From assembly GCA_034436235.1 (NCBI GenBank), contig DAOTWB010000095.1, positions 1-14,160 of the forward strand: a stretch of 14,160 bases of DNA, in the 5' to 3' direction. Shown here one piece after another: positions 1 to 7,495 of this stretch (the stretch's first letter is position 1; every line of letters starts with the position of its first letter). Made by a program: the position numbers and the translations under genes. Source of the stretch: CP2-2F sp034436235 (GTDB lineage Bacteria > Chloroflexota > Anaerolineae > Aggregatilineales > UBA2796). The notes beneath the pieces were generated by a model, which was not told the DNA's origin, ran no database searches, and worked only from the letters and a program-made list of their open reading frames with translations.

Positions 1-762
1 GCCGAACATCAGCAAGAAGCCGCCGTAAGCGTTCGGATCGACCCACGTGCCGATGGCGCGCTCGCCCAGCAGCGGATTGTCCTCGATGTAGCGCAGCACG
101 TCGCCGCGCGGATAGCCGAAGCGACCCAGCGCATTCAGCAAGGTCAGCGTCGTCTGATCGTTGAGCAGGTAGAGCAGCACGCCGAGCGCAGCTTGCAGCG
201 CGCCGAAGACGATCATGGCGAAGGCGATGCGCGCCAAGCGCTGCTCATCGCGCGCCACATCTACGATCACAATGGCAGTCACCATGCTCAGCAGCATCTC
301 TACGAACTTGCGCAGCACGTTCGTGGTCAGCAGCGCATGACCGAGACCTGCCACGAAGCTGAACAGGCACCAACCGATGAACAACACGATCAGCAGCTGC
401 GCAGGCGCAAAGCGGAACTGCTCACGACGGCGCGTCATCCACTCAAACAGGTACACCAGCAAAAAAGCGCCGAGCGCGACGTCAATGAAGGTCGGCGTGA
501 GCGCGAAACGCACAGGCAACGTGCCGAAAGGCAGCAGCGCGATGATCGCGACCGTCAGGTACAGCGCGAAGTTCAAATTGGTCAGCGCATACAGTCCGAG
601 CGCCGCGCCGAAGAGCGCGCCGAACGCCAACAGCGGACTGCCAATTGCGATCAGCAAGCCGAAGAGCGCGCAAGTCGCGCCGAGCGCCGCGCCGATCACG
701 AGCGCGTTGCGCGTCTGCACCTCAAGCGCGATGCCGCGCGCGCCGTTGAATGGAATGCGCAA
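1..762 (-). CDS. O-antigen ligase/polymerase-like membrane protein, partial (3' end outside window)
   Basis: An open minus-strand frame runs from the YfhO-like gene's 3' end to the left window edge without a stop (about 254 codons). It encodes many hydrophobic helices separated by short loops, and near the edge has TWVDPNAYGGFL, the kind of 'G-T-x-x-D-P-N-x-x-G' segment typical of the O-antigen ligase / Wzy-polymerase-like family, which joins or polymerises glycan units on the outer face of the membrane. The specific substrate cannot be told. Start choice is uncertain: TTG at 762 has an AGGAGG 11 bases upstream; GTG at 720 lies just after the upstream gene's stop but has no ribosome site; GTG at 783 is also in frame. 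The first predicted helix begins after residue 20 of the 762 version, so all starts leave the membrane part intact. It is probably co-transcribed with the upstream YfhO-like gene. Family is fairly sure, start is not. Confidence 0.72.
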   Translation of the reverse strand, partial: MRIPFNGARGIALEVQTRNALVIGAALGATCALFGLLIAIGSPLLAFGALFGAALGLYALTNLNFALYLTVAIIALLPFGTLPVRFALTPTFIDVALGAFLLVYLFEWMTRRREQFRFAPAQLLIVLFIGWCLFSFVAGLGHALLTTNVLRKFVEMLLSMVTAIVIVDVARDEQRLARIAFAMIVFGALQAALGVLLYLLNDQTTLTLLNALGRFGYPRGDVLRYIEDNPLLGERAIGTWVDPNAYGGFLLMFG

Positions 763-2971
763 GCCTGAAAAATCCTCCTGCACTGAGCGCCAACAACGTG
801 CCGAGCGTCATCAAGGCGCCGAGCGCGTAGCTGGTCGGCTGATAGATGAATTCTACCGCACTTTTGCCTGCAGGGATCGGCACGGCGCTGAAAGCGACAT
901 CGGCGCGCAAGAGCGGGACGCGCTCGCCGTTCACATAGGCGTGCCAGTTTGGATCGTAGACCAGCGCGACGCGCAAGAGCGCCGCCGTCTCGGTTTCCGC
1001 CTCGATCAGCCAACGCTCGGGCAGCAGCTGCACAAGGCGCGCAGGCGCGCTCTGAGCGCCTGAGAGCGCGATAGGCGGCGCGCTTGGCAATAGCACAGTG
1101 TGCGCTACGTCGTAAGACGGATCGCTCAGATAGCCGAGCGCTTGCGCCTCGTCAGGCTCTAGCCAAACGCGATGCATCACGCGCGCCAGTGGCAAGGCAT
1201 CCGCCAAGACGTGCAAGCGGATAGGATTGTAAGGATTCTCTTCTTCATAAATGACGCGACTCGGCGTCGGCAGCGCCCGATCAGCTGTGATCACATAGCG
1301 CACGCCGAAGAGCTGCCAGATGCGCGCGCGATTCGGCAGCGTCAAGATGCGATCCACGTGCGCAAAACGCAACGGACTGATGCCTTGAATATCTGGCACG
1401 TTGTAGAGCGTGCCGAAGTTCTCGCGCACGCCATCTACGCGGAAAAACGGCTGCGCAGCGGCATCGGCGCGCAACGCGGTCAGCGCGCGCGGCTCAGGCA
1501 GGCGGCTTGCCACAGGCTTCGGCTCAAAGTTCGGATTGGCGCGTCCGAAGCTGAACAGCTCAAAGCCGATCAGCGCGACCAACGCGGCGCCGCGCCAGCG
1601 CTGCCAATGCACGTTGCGCACAGCCAGGTTGCTCAGCACGAGCGCGGCGACCAGCGCGCTGAACGCGCTGAACGCGACGCGCTGAAATGGCGCGCTGAAC
1701 GTCTCAGGCGCGGCAAGCCACGCGACCAGCACGATCAAGCTCAAAAGCAGCGCGATGACGGCTATGCCTGAGCAGATCAGCATATGGCGACGCGCGAGCG
1801 CAGCTTGCGCCGCGTCTTCGAGGATATCAGCTGCGCCGTGCGCCGTCAAAATGGCAGCCGCGATCGCCACGACATACGCAGCGCGCTCTTGCTGCCTGAA
1901 CAAGCTGAAACCTGGCGCGATCTGATAGAAAAGATCGTAGAGAATCGCGCCTTTGCCCAAGCTCAAGCCGAGCGCGATCACAAACGCGCCGAACCAGAAG
2001 ATTTTCTCAGCTCCCAAGCGCGCCGCGCTGTAGATCAGCAACATCAGCGCCGCAATGCCAAAGTAGAGCGGCGAATACAAGCTGAACAGTCCTGGCAGCG
2101 CGATCTGCAGCAGATCGTAGAATGGAAAGCCGTTCCCTTTCGCCTCGAAGCTGAGCGCGCCGCGCGTGGTAGCGCTCAGGTATTCCCAGCCGTGCAAAAG
2201 CTGCACCGCCGCAATGCCGCCGCCGATCGCGCCGAAGCACAGCGCGGCTAACACGAACGTCCTGAGCGTGTGCCGCGCGCCGACCAAACTGCGCCACGCC
2301 AAATAAGCGAGACTGACGTAGATGAAATACAGCGCTGTCTGCGGATGCCCTGCCAAGAGCGCTATGCCGAGCGCGACACCGCTCACGGCGAGCCAAGTCC
2401 ATTGGACGCGCTCGGTCGCAGTTGCGCGCAGAATGCCGAGCAACGCCAAAGGCAGCCAAACTGCCGCTTCCATGATCGCCAATTGCAACGGCGCGTAACC
2501 TGTCAGAAAGCCGCCATAGGCGAAAGTCAGCGCGCCGATGAGCGCCGCAGGCACGCTGTAGCGCGTCTTGATCAGCGCGCGGCACAGCGCGTACATCAGG
2601 AGCGAGGCGATCAGCGCGTGCGCTGCGACCTCAGCCTGCAAGGCGGCGTACATGCGTTGCGGCGTGCTGCCGCCCGTCAGATTCAGCAGGGCGATGCTGA
2701 TCAAGCGCGGCGGATAGAAGACGGCTGACTGCGTATCCGCCAGAAAAGGATGTCCGCCTAAGTTGTACGGATTCCAGAGCGGCACTTCGCCTGCGCCTAA
2801 GCGCTGCGCTTGATAGTGCGCAAACGCTACGAACTGTCCGCTGAAATCGCCTTCGATGAGCGAGACTTGGTCGAGCGTGTTGGGCGTCAGCAAGCGCCAA
2901 TAGAACAAGCCGCACAGCGCGAATAGCAAGGCGCTGCTGAGCAGGTCAGGCAGCCAACGGCGTGAGTCCAT
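722..2971 (-). CDS. YfhO-family polytopic membrane protein
   Basis: This 749-residue protein has one N-terminal helix (about 10-28), a periplasmic-type loop with EGDFSGQF (40-47), PLWNPYNLGGHPFLADTQ (64-81) and YPPRL, then about ten further hydrophobic helices and a soluble C-terminal part. That tail contains YDPNWHAYVNGERVP, followed by VPIPAG, and a last helix before the end. These are hallmarks of the bacterial YfhO membrane family, thought to be GT-C-like glycosyltransferases; characterised members glycosylate teichoic acids using lipid-linked sugars. The acidic D42/D79 region in the first loop fits the GT-C catalytic position, by inference. The start ATG at 2971 has only a weak ribosome site but sits downstream of a good promoter (3010-3037). 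The next gene overlaps or abuts its 3' end, so the two likely work together in surface-glycan assembly. Confidence 0.85.
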   Translation of the reverse strand: MDSRRWLPDLLSSALLFALCGLFYWRLLTPNTLDQVSLIEGDFSGQFVAFAHYQAQRLGAGEVPLWNPYNLGGHPFLADTQSAVFYPPRLISIALLNLTGGSTPQRMYAALQAEVAAHALIASLLMYALCRALIKTRYSVPAALIGALTFAYGGFLTGYAPLQLAIMEAAVWLPLALLGILRATATERVQWTWLAVSGVALGIALLAGHPQTALYFIYVSLAYLAWRSLVGARHTLRTFVLAALCFGAIGGGIAAVQLLHGWEYLSATTRGALSFEAKGNGFPFYDLLQIALPGLFSLYSPLYFGIAALMLLIYSAARLGAEKIFWFGAFVIALGLSLGKGAILYDLFYQIAPGFSLFRQQERAAYVVAIAAAILTAHGAADILEDAAQAALARRHMLICSGIAVIALLLSLIVLVAWLAAPETFSAPFQRVAFSAFSALVAALVLSNLAVRNVHWQRWRGAALVALIGFELFSFGRANPNFEPKPVASRLPEPRALTALRADAAAQPFFRVDGVRENFGTLYNVPDIQGISPLRFAHVDRILTLPNRARIWQLFGVRYVITADRALPTPSRVIYEEENPYNPIRLHVLADALPLARVMHRVWLEPDEAQALGYLSDPSYDVAHTVLLPSAPPIALSGAQSAPARLVQLLPERWLIEAETETAALLRVALVYDPNWHAYVNGERVPLLRADVAFSAVPIPAGKSAVEFIYQPTSYALGALMTLGTLLALSAGGFFRLAHSIQRRARHRA

Positions 2972-3009
2972 GCTTAGCGTTTCTTAAAAGGTAGCTGTGA
3001 CAACGCCTG

Positions 3010-3037
3010 AGTGTACCACACGCCGTGCTAGACTCAA
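3010..3037 (-). promoter_or_regulatory. Promoter for the YfhO-like gene
   Basis: On the minus strand there is a -35 TTGAGT (3037-3032), a 16-base spacer and a -10 TACACT (3015-3010) preceded by TGG, which makes an extended -10. The predicted transcript starts near 3003, about 30 bases before the ATG at 2971. The -35 overlaps the -10 of the divergent plus-strand promoter. Confidence 0.55.
3026..3034 (+). promoter_or_regulatory. Extended -10 promoter for the DUF6152/DUF6644 pair
   Basis: TGCTAGACT lies 34 bases upstream of the ATG at 3069, giving a predicted start near 3041 and a short leader with GGAG at 3056-3059. I see no good -35, so the call rests on the extended -10. It physically overlaps the -35 of the divergent YfhO promoter, so the two promoters may compete for polymerase. 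Confidence 0.4.
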
Positions 3038-3068
3038 CGCAACGTCTTTTGAGATGGAGATATTTGCC

Positions 3069-3671
3069 ATGAAGCGATCGCGCATTGCGCTGCTGGTCTT
3101 GGCGTTGTGCTTGACGCTGATCGGCGCGCCTGTTGAGGCACATCACGGCTGGAGTTCGTATGATCTCTCGCGTCCTGTGTACGTGATCGGCACGGTTGCT
3201 GAGGTGATCTGGCAGAATCCGCACGTGGAAGTGCTGCTGGACGTGCGCGCGGATATCCGCTTGCCCGCCGATCTGGCTCAGACGCCTATCCCTGACTTCC
3301 TTGAGCGCGTAGGCGGACGCGAAACTTTGCAAAAAGCGCGCCTGCCAAGCCTGCCGAACAAGCGCTGGACGCTTGAGCTGGCGCCTGTCGCGCGCATGAT
3401 GCAATATGGCGCCAATCGGCGCGCGCAGGTCGGCGAGACGGTCGCCTTTGTCGGCTACATCAGCCGCACGGTCTGCGATGAGCTGCGCGTCGAGATCGTG
3501 ATCTTCGGCGATGGCGAGACGCAAGGCTTGCGCAACAGTCCCTTGCCGCGCCAGACGCCGCAACCGAATCCGTGCAACCCTGACCTGCCTGAGCGCGCCG
3601 ATAGCAAGCCGATCTCACGGCTTGGCGTGCCTGTTGAAGCGCTGCTCTGGAAGCTGCGCAACATGGAATGA
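3069..3671 (+). CDS. Secreted DUF6152-like protein
   Basis: The 200-residue product has a clear signal peptide (KRSR, hydrophobic core about 6-20, VEA at 22-24) with likely cleavage A24/H25, so the mature protein would begin HHGWSSYD. A further motif, GTVAEVIWQNPHVEVLLDV (41-59), matches the 'AHHxW..YD ... G.V..V.W.NPH' pattern of the DUF6152 family, small exported proteins of unknown function. It is longer than the usual roughly 120 residues, through an insert at about 60-100 and a Pro-rich tail with two cysteines (C136, C169). I chose ATG 3069, not the longer frame from 2997, because it restores the signal peptide and has GGAG nine bases upstream. It is followed after three bases by a DUF6644-like membrane gene, a pairing I recall as common. 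A metal-binding role through H25, H26 and H52 is my inference. Confidence 0.72.
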   Translation: MKRSRIALLVLALCLTLIGAPVEAHHGWSSYDLSRPVYVIGTVAEVIWQNPHVEVLLDVRADIRLPADLAQTPIPDFLERVGGRETLQKARLPSLPNKRWTLELAPVARMMQYGANRRAQVGETVAFVGYISRTVCDELRVEIVIFGDGETQGLRNSPLPRQTPQPNPCNPDLPERADSKPISRLGVPVEALLWKLRNME

Positions 3672-3674
3672 GCG

Positions 3675-4157
3675 ATGGACGCGCTGTTGGAATGGCTGAG
3701 CCAGACGCCGCTGGCGCGCTGGATGCAAGACGAAATCTGGGCGTTCCCGATTGCAGAGGTCGTGCATATCTTCGGCATCAGCGTGTTGGTCGGCGCGGCG
3801 GCGCTCTTCGACCTGCGGCTGCTCGGCGTCGGTCGCCATGCCATCAGCGTGCGCTTCGCCGTGCGCTTTCTGTTGCGCACGGCGCGCGTCGGCTTCGTGA
3901 TAGCGGTCAGTTCAGGCATGTTGCTGTTCATGAGCAACACAGCGAGCTTCGCCGCCAATCGCGCTTTTCAGGTCAAGATGCTGCTGTTGGTCGCGGCGCT
4001 CGCCAATATCCTGATCTTCCATCTGGGCATCTATCGCAGCGTGGCAACTTGGGATATCTATGCGCGCGCGCCGCTCGCAGCGCGGCTGGCAGCGCTCGTC
4101 TCGCTGGGCAGCTGGCTGGCGATCATCGCGGCGGGCAGGCTGATCGCTTACATCTGA
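3675..4157 (+). CDS. DUF6644-like small integral membrane protein
   Basis: The 160-residue product has four hydrophobic segments (about 24-46, 68-88, 99-119 and 137-157) after a short amphipathic N-terminus, LEWLSQTPLARWM. The segment PIAEVVHIFGISVLVGAAALFDLRLLG (25-51) is characteristic of DUF6644 membrane proteins, whose function is unknown. Two histidines, H31 in helix 1 and H116 near helix 3, lie at membrane positions that could bind haem or copper, as in CopD or cytochrome b561-like four-helix proteins; this is inference. The start is three bases after the stop of the secreted DUF6152-like gene, so the two are almost certainly co-translated. Its 3' end overlaps the end of the convergent CinA-like gene by ten bases (4148-4157), leaving no room for a separate terminator. 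Confidence 0.75.
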   Translation: MDALLEWLSQTPLARWMQDEIWAFPIAEVVHIFGISVLVGAAALFDLRLLGVGRHAISVRFAVRFLLRTARVGFVIAVSSGMLLFMSNTASFAANRAFQVKMLLLVAALANILIFHLGIYRSVATWDIYARAPLAARLAALVSLGSWLAIIAAGRLIAYI

Positions 4158-5359
4158 GCGCCGACGCGCCGTTTGAACAAGTGCCAGCCCATTGCGATCG
4201 CCCAGCCGCTCGGCACGTCAGGCGCAGCGGTATCTGTGCCATAGAAATAGGCGCGGCTGCGCGTCTCAACGCCGTCAGTGACCGCCATAGCAGAGCTATC
4301 CGTCTCCGCGATCACGACCAGCGCCGCTTCCACGCCATAGGCAGCGCACAGCGCGACCGCCAAACGCTCACTGACCGTCCGCAGGTCGTTTGGCACGTCG
4401 CGTCCCACTTCGCTGCGCAGGCGCTCTAAAACGGCTTGATCGGCGAAGTGCAGCGCGCCTTCGGCGAAGGTCGCCTTGCGCAAGCGCCGCTCGACCGTGC
4501 TGCCTGTGTACAGCTCGCCGACTACAACGCGCAAACCTGCGCGCGTCACGGCGTCCGCAAAAGCCTGCTCAAGCGTCTCTTTATCAACGCCGAAGATGTG
4601 ATCGCCGATCTTAGCGCGAATTTCCGCCTCAACAGGCGCGATCAGCGCCGCTGCTTCCGCGTCGCTCTCGGCGCGCGCCGTGATGCGAATATCGGTCTGA
4701 CCGGCGTGCGCGTTCAAGCCGACCGTCGGATTGCTCAGCCGCTCAAGGTGACCGATCTGCTCGTCAATATGGCTCTCGCCAATGCCTGCCGTGCGCAGGA
4801 CGCGCGTCTTGATGCAGCGCGGCACGCCGAGCCGTTCGCGCAGCAGCGGTAAGACGCTCTGGGCGAGCATGGCTTTCATCTCGCGCGGCACGCCAGGCAA
4901 ACTGATGATGATCGCGCCGTCTTGCTCGACGTAAAAGCCGGGCGCCGTGCCCGCAGGATTGTTGATGGCGACCGCGCCTTCGGGCAGCATCGCCTGCAGG
5001 CGATTGTTGGCGCTCATGCGGACGTTGAAACGCGCGAACTTCTGCGCGATCTCATCTAAGAGCGCCTGCTGGAAGACGAGCGCGCGTCCTGTGGCACTGG
5101 CGACCGCTTGGCGCGTCATGTCGTCTACGGTTGGACCTAGACCGCCAGTGGTGATGATGATCGGCGCGCGACCCAGCGCGATGCGCAGCACTTGCGCGAT
5201 GCGCTCCTCATCATCGCCGACCGTCGTCTTGTACAGCACGCGCACGCCGAGCGCGCCGAGCTGTTGCGTGATGTAGACCGAGTTGGTGTCGAGCGTCTCG
5301 CTCTCGCTTGAGAGCAATTCCTCGCCAATTGAGATGATCTCAGCGTGAGCAGGCTGCAT
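4148..5359 (-). CDS. CinA-family protein with a degenerate C-terminal deamidase domain
   Basis: The N-terminal half is a molybdopterin-binding (MoCF/MoaB-like) domain: AEIISIGEELL (6-15), the signature TTGGLGPTVDD (70-80), NPAGTAPGF (134-142) and LPGVPREM (154-161). The middle part (about 175-260) is the usual CinA linker. The C-terminal part (about 265-403) aligns with the CinA/PncC nicotinamide-mononucleotide deamidase domain, but the catalytic AESCTGG motif reads GELYTGS (281-287), putting Leu283 at the active-site serine, and the later GIAGP-type motif is replaced by AETDSSAMA (351-359). At 403 residues it is near full length for CinA. I therefore expect it to lack NMN deamidase activity; the N-terminal domain (ADP-ribose pyrophosphatase in some homologues) may still work. 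The ATG is 30 bases after sqdB ends, so the two are likely one operon, though no functional link is known. Confidence 0.85.
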   Translation of the reverse strand: MQPAHAEIISIGEELLSSESETLDTNSVYITQQLGALGVRVLYKTTVGDDEERIAQVLRIALGRAPIIITTGGLGPTVDDMTRQAVASATGRALVFQQALLDEIAQKFARFNVRMSANNRLQAMLPEGAVAINNPAGTAPGFYVEQDGAIIISLPGVPREMKAMLAQSVLPLLRERLGVPRCIKTRVLRTAGIGESHIDEQIGHLERLSNPTVGLNAHAGQTDIRITARAESDAEAAALIAPVEAEIRAKIGDHIFGVDKETLEQAFADAVTRAGLRVVVGELYTGSTVERRLRKATFAEGALHFADQAVLERLRSEVGRDVPNDLRTVSERLAVALCAAYGVEAALVVIAETDSSAMAVTDGVETRSRAYFYGTDTAAPDVPSGWAIAMGWHLFKRRVGAQM

Positions 5360-5389
5360 GGCGTGCGCGCTCTCGTCGGCAAACGCCGC

Positions 5390-6595
5390 TCAGGCTTTGG
5401 TGGAAGGTTCGGTCGCCATCAGCTGGACTTTTTGCGGCTGCTCGCCTTGCGTCCAGCGGATGCGCGGCACGATCGCATCCATGATCACGCGATCCTTGTA
5501 CTGCGCAATGCGCTTGATCATGCTCTCGACCAGCTCTTCGTTCAGGTAGTGCGGCTGCAAGCCGAGATCGAGCAGGCGCGTGTGGACGGCATTGTAATAA
5601 TGCTCTTCCTTCTCCACGCGCGGATTCTCGTAATGTCCAACTTCCACTTGAATGCCTAGCTCGCGCGCGGCGCGCTGCACAGCGTAGGCGAGTTCCAACA
5701 CGCTGAACTGCTCCGTGAACTGATTGAAGACGCGGAATTCGCCCGGCTCGGCAGGATTCAAGGCGGTCAGCTCTACGCAGGCGAGCGTATCGCGGATGTT
5801 CAAGTAACCGCGCGTCTGTCCGCCTGAGCCGTAGACGGTCAGCGGAATGCCGATCACGGCTTGCACGCAAAAGCGGTTGAGCGCTGTGCCAAAGGCTTCA
5901 TCGTAGTCGAAGCGATTGATCAGGCGCGGATCGAGGACTGATTCGTCCGTATCAATGCCGTAGACCACGCCTTGATTCAGGTCAGTGGCGCGCAAATTCC
6001 AGACGCGGCAGGCGAAATGGATGTTGTGGCTATCGTGGACTTTGGTCAGGTGATACATTGAGCCGGGCATCTTCGGGAACGGCAGGCGATCCTTGCGTCC
6101 TTTGTGTTCGATCTCGATGTAGCCTTCCTCGATATCAATGTTCGGCTGTCCATATTCGCCCATCGTGCCGAGCTTGATCAAATGCGCGTCAGGCGTGTAA
6201 TCGCGCATGGCGTAAAGCACGTGCAAATTGCCGATCACATTGTTGACGTGCGTGAAAGTGGCAGTCTGCACGCTGATCATCGAGTACGGCGCGCTCGGAA
6301 TCTGCCCGTAATGCACCACTGCCTCAGGACGGAATTCGCGGAAGACGTGGGCTGTGAACGTCCAGTCGGTCAGGTCGCCGATATAGAGCGCCATGTGCTT
6401 GCCGGTCAGCTCGCGCCAGGCGTGGACGCGCTCATGCAGCGAGCGGATCGGCGTCAGGCTATCCGTGCCGCGCTCAAGGTGCAAGCGACGGCGCAAGAAG
6501 TTATCCACAAGGGCGATTTCGTGTCCGCGCTGCGAGAAGTACATAGCAGTCGCCCAGCCGAGGTAGCCATCGCCGCCCAGAATCAGAATACGCAT
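5390..6595 (-). CDS. sqdB: UDP-sulfoquinovose synthase (SqdB/SQD1)
   Basis: This 401-residue short-chain dehydrogenase/reductase-type enzyme makes UDP-sulfoquinovose from UDP-glucose and sulfite, the head-group donor for the sulfolipid SQDG. It has the NAD-binding GGDGYLGW (7-14), the catalytic TMGEYG (144-149), YHLTK (181-185), and the family-specific segments YGQIPSAPYSMI (96-107) and NQGVVYGIDTDES (207-219). T144, E147, Y181 and K185 line up with the Thr-Glu-Tyr-Lys set of plant SQD1, and the length matches. It acts in the cytoplasm; a sulfoquinovosyltransferase must follow but none lies in the window. ATG 6595 has GGAG 11 bases upstream and an extended -10 promoter at 6639-6647. A CinA-like gene follows after 30 bases. 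Identification is very secure. Confidence 0.95.
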   Translation of the reverse strand: MRILILGGDGYLGWATAMYFSQRGHEIALVDNFLRRRLHLERGTDSLTPIRSLHERVHAWRELTGKHMALYIGDLTDWTFTAHVFREFRPEAVVHYGQIPSAPYSMISVQTATFTHVNNVIGNLHVLYAMRDYTPDAHLIKLGTMGEYGQPNIDIEEGYIEIEHKGRKDRLPFPKMPGSMYHLTKVHDSHNIHFACRVWNLRATDLNQGVVYGIDTDESVLDPRLINRFDYDEAFGTALNRFCVQAVIGIPLTVYGSGGQTRGYLNIRDTLACVELTALNPAEPGEFRVFNQFTEQFSVLELAYAVQRAARELGIQVEVGHYENPRVEKEEHYYNAVHTRLLDLGLQPHYLNEELVESMIKRIAQYKDRVIMDAIVPRIRWTQGEQPQKVQLMATEPSTKA

Positions 6596-6638
6596 CGTGA
6601 GAGTTACTCCATATTAAAGGTCTGGTGATCTCTTAGGA

Positions 6639-6647
6639 ATTATAACA
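6639..6647 (-). promoter_or_regulatory. Extended -10 promoter for sqdB
   Basis: The minus strand reads TGTTATAAT, a perfect -10 hexamer with the upstream TG. The predicted transcript starts near 6632, giving a leader of about 37 bases before the ATG at 6595. No convincing -35 is visible. The same nine bases occur upstream of the response regulator at 7434-7442. Confidence 0.6.
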
Positions 6648-6657
6648 CTGCGCCACG

Positions 6658-6680
6658 CCGAGCGTTACCTACTCGCTCGG
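6658..6680 (-). repeat. Inverted repeat over the response-regulator stop codon
   Basis: CCGAGCG (6680-6674 on the minus strand) pairs with CGCTCGG (6664-6658) around a 9-base loop that carries the TAG stop of the response regulator. There is no T-run after it, so it would be a weak terminator or mRNA 3'-end structure at best. It lies between that gene and the sqdB promoter. Confidence 0.4.
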
Positions 6681-7355
6681 ATTGAAGGTATAGCCGACGC
6701 CCGGCACGGTCGTGATCAGCTTCGGCTCGCGCGGCGAAGGCTCAACTTTGGCGCGCAGGCGGCTGATCAGGCTTTTGAGCAAGCTGCGGTCGCCTTCGCC
6801 GGTGTAGCCCCAAACTTTCTCGATCAGAGTCTCAGGGCTGAGGACGCGCCCGCGATTGACGACTAGGCAATACATCAGCCGAAACTCAAGATTGGTCAGC
6901 TGGCGCGTTTGTCCGTTGCTGAGCGTGACCGTGTGCCGCTCAGGATCGAGGCTGAGCGTCGGCGTGTTCAGGTTTGGCACCAGCGTGCTAGGCACAACGC
7001 GCGCGCGGCGCAGCTGCGCATTGACGTGCGCCAAGAGCATCTGATAGCTGTATGGCTTGGCGAGGAAATCATCAATGCCCGCTTCATAGGCGCTGACGAT
7101 GTCATCTTCAGAGGCAGGATTCGCCAAGAGCAGCATCGCCACCGAAGAAGCGCCGCGAATGCTCTCAATGCGCCGAAAGATCGCCTGATCCAGCTCTTCC
7201 TCGTCCAAGATCAGCAAGTCGGTCAGCTGATCGTCCCATGTGCGCTCAGCCTGCGCAGGATCGATGATGCTGGTCACGTCGTAGCCTTCCTGCCGCAAGA
7301 TGAAGCTCAAAATGTTGACCGACTTGACGTCGTAGCCCAAGATCAAGATATTCAC
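6669..7355 (-). CDS. OmpR/PhoB-family response regulator with atypical receiver
   Basis: The 228-residue product has a receiver domain (1-118) and a winged-helix DNA-binding domain (about 132-226) with LTNLEFRLMYCLVVNRGRVLS, VWGY, RAKVE and TTVPGVGYTF, typical of OmpR/PhoB. In the receiver, the phosphoacceptor Asp51 (LLILDEEEL) and Lys100 (LAKPY) are present, but the metal-binding acidic pair reads Gly7-Tyr8 (LILGYD) and the Thr/Ser switch position reads Leu77. Phosphorylation by a kinase is therefore doubtful. No histidine kinase is in the window. I chose GTG 7355 because the receiver begins there, an AAGGG lies ten bases upstream, and a promoter (7434-7442) lies inside the longer frame. The regulator is divergent from the muramidase gene, so control of that gene or of itself is plausible but unproven. 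Confidence 0.85.
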   Translation of the reverse strand: MNILILGYDVKSVNILSFILRQEGYDVTSIIDPAQAERTWDDQLTDLLILDEEELDQAIFRRIESIRGASSVAMLLLANPASEDDIVSAYEAGIDDFLAKPYSYQMLLAHVNAQLRRARVVPSTLVPNLNTPTLSLDPERHTVTLSNGQTRQLTNLEFRLMYCLVVNRGRVLSPETLIEKVWGYTGEGDRSLLKSLISRLRAKVEPSPREPKLITTVPGVGYTFNPSE

Positions 7356-7433
7356 GCGCCATACACCCTTCGCTACACAGAGAGTACAGCGCAAAGGCGA
7401 GCGTGCGCGCCCGCCCTTGCATCGCCGACCGTG

Positions 7434-7442
7434 ATTATAACA
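7434..7442 (-). promoter_or_regulatory. Extended -10 promoter for the response regulator
   Basis: The minus strand reads TGTTATAAT, identical to the sqdB element. It places the transcript start near 7427, about 70 bases upstream of the GTG at 7355. No good -35 is seen at normal spacing; a TTGATC lies 20 bases upstream, too far for a standard promoter. Confidence 0.5.
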
Positions 7443-7495
7443 CGGCGCGCCCTGCTGACGATCAAGGGCGGCGGGCTGGGCAAGCTGACAGCGCC

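Noticed and set aside
193..1063. Two long plus-strand frames rich in Arg, Gln and Ala
   Set aside because: They lie antisense to the ligase-like and YfhO-like genes, have biased low-complexity composition and no recognisable domain; they arise from high-GC third positions on the opposite strand.
3074..4201. GCGATCGC octamers reminiscent of the cyanobacterial HIP1 repeat
   Set aside because: I see only about three (1860, 3074 and 4194), little above composition; real HIP1 genomes have far more.
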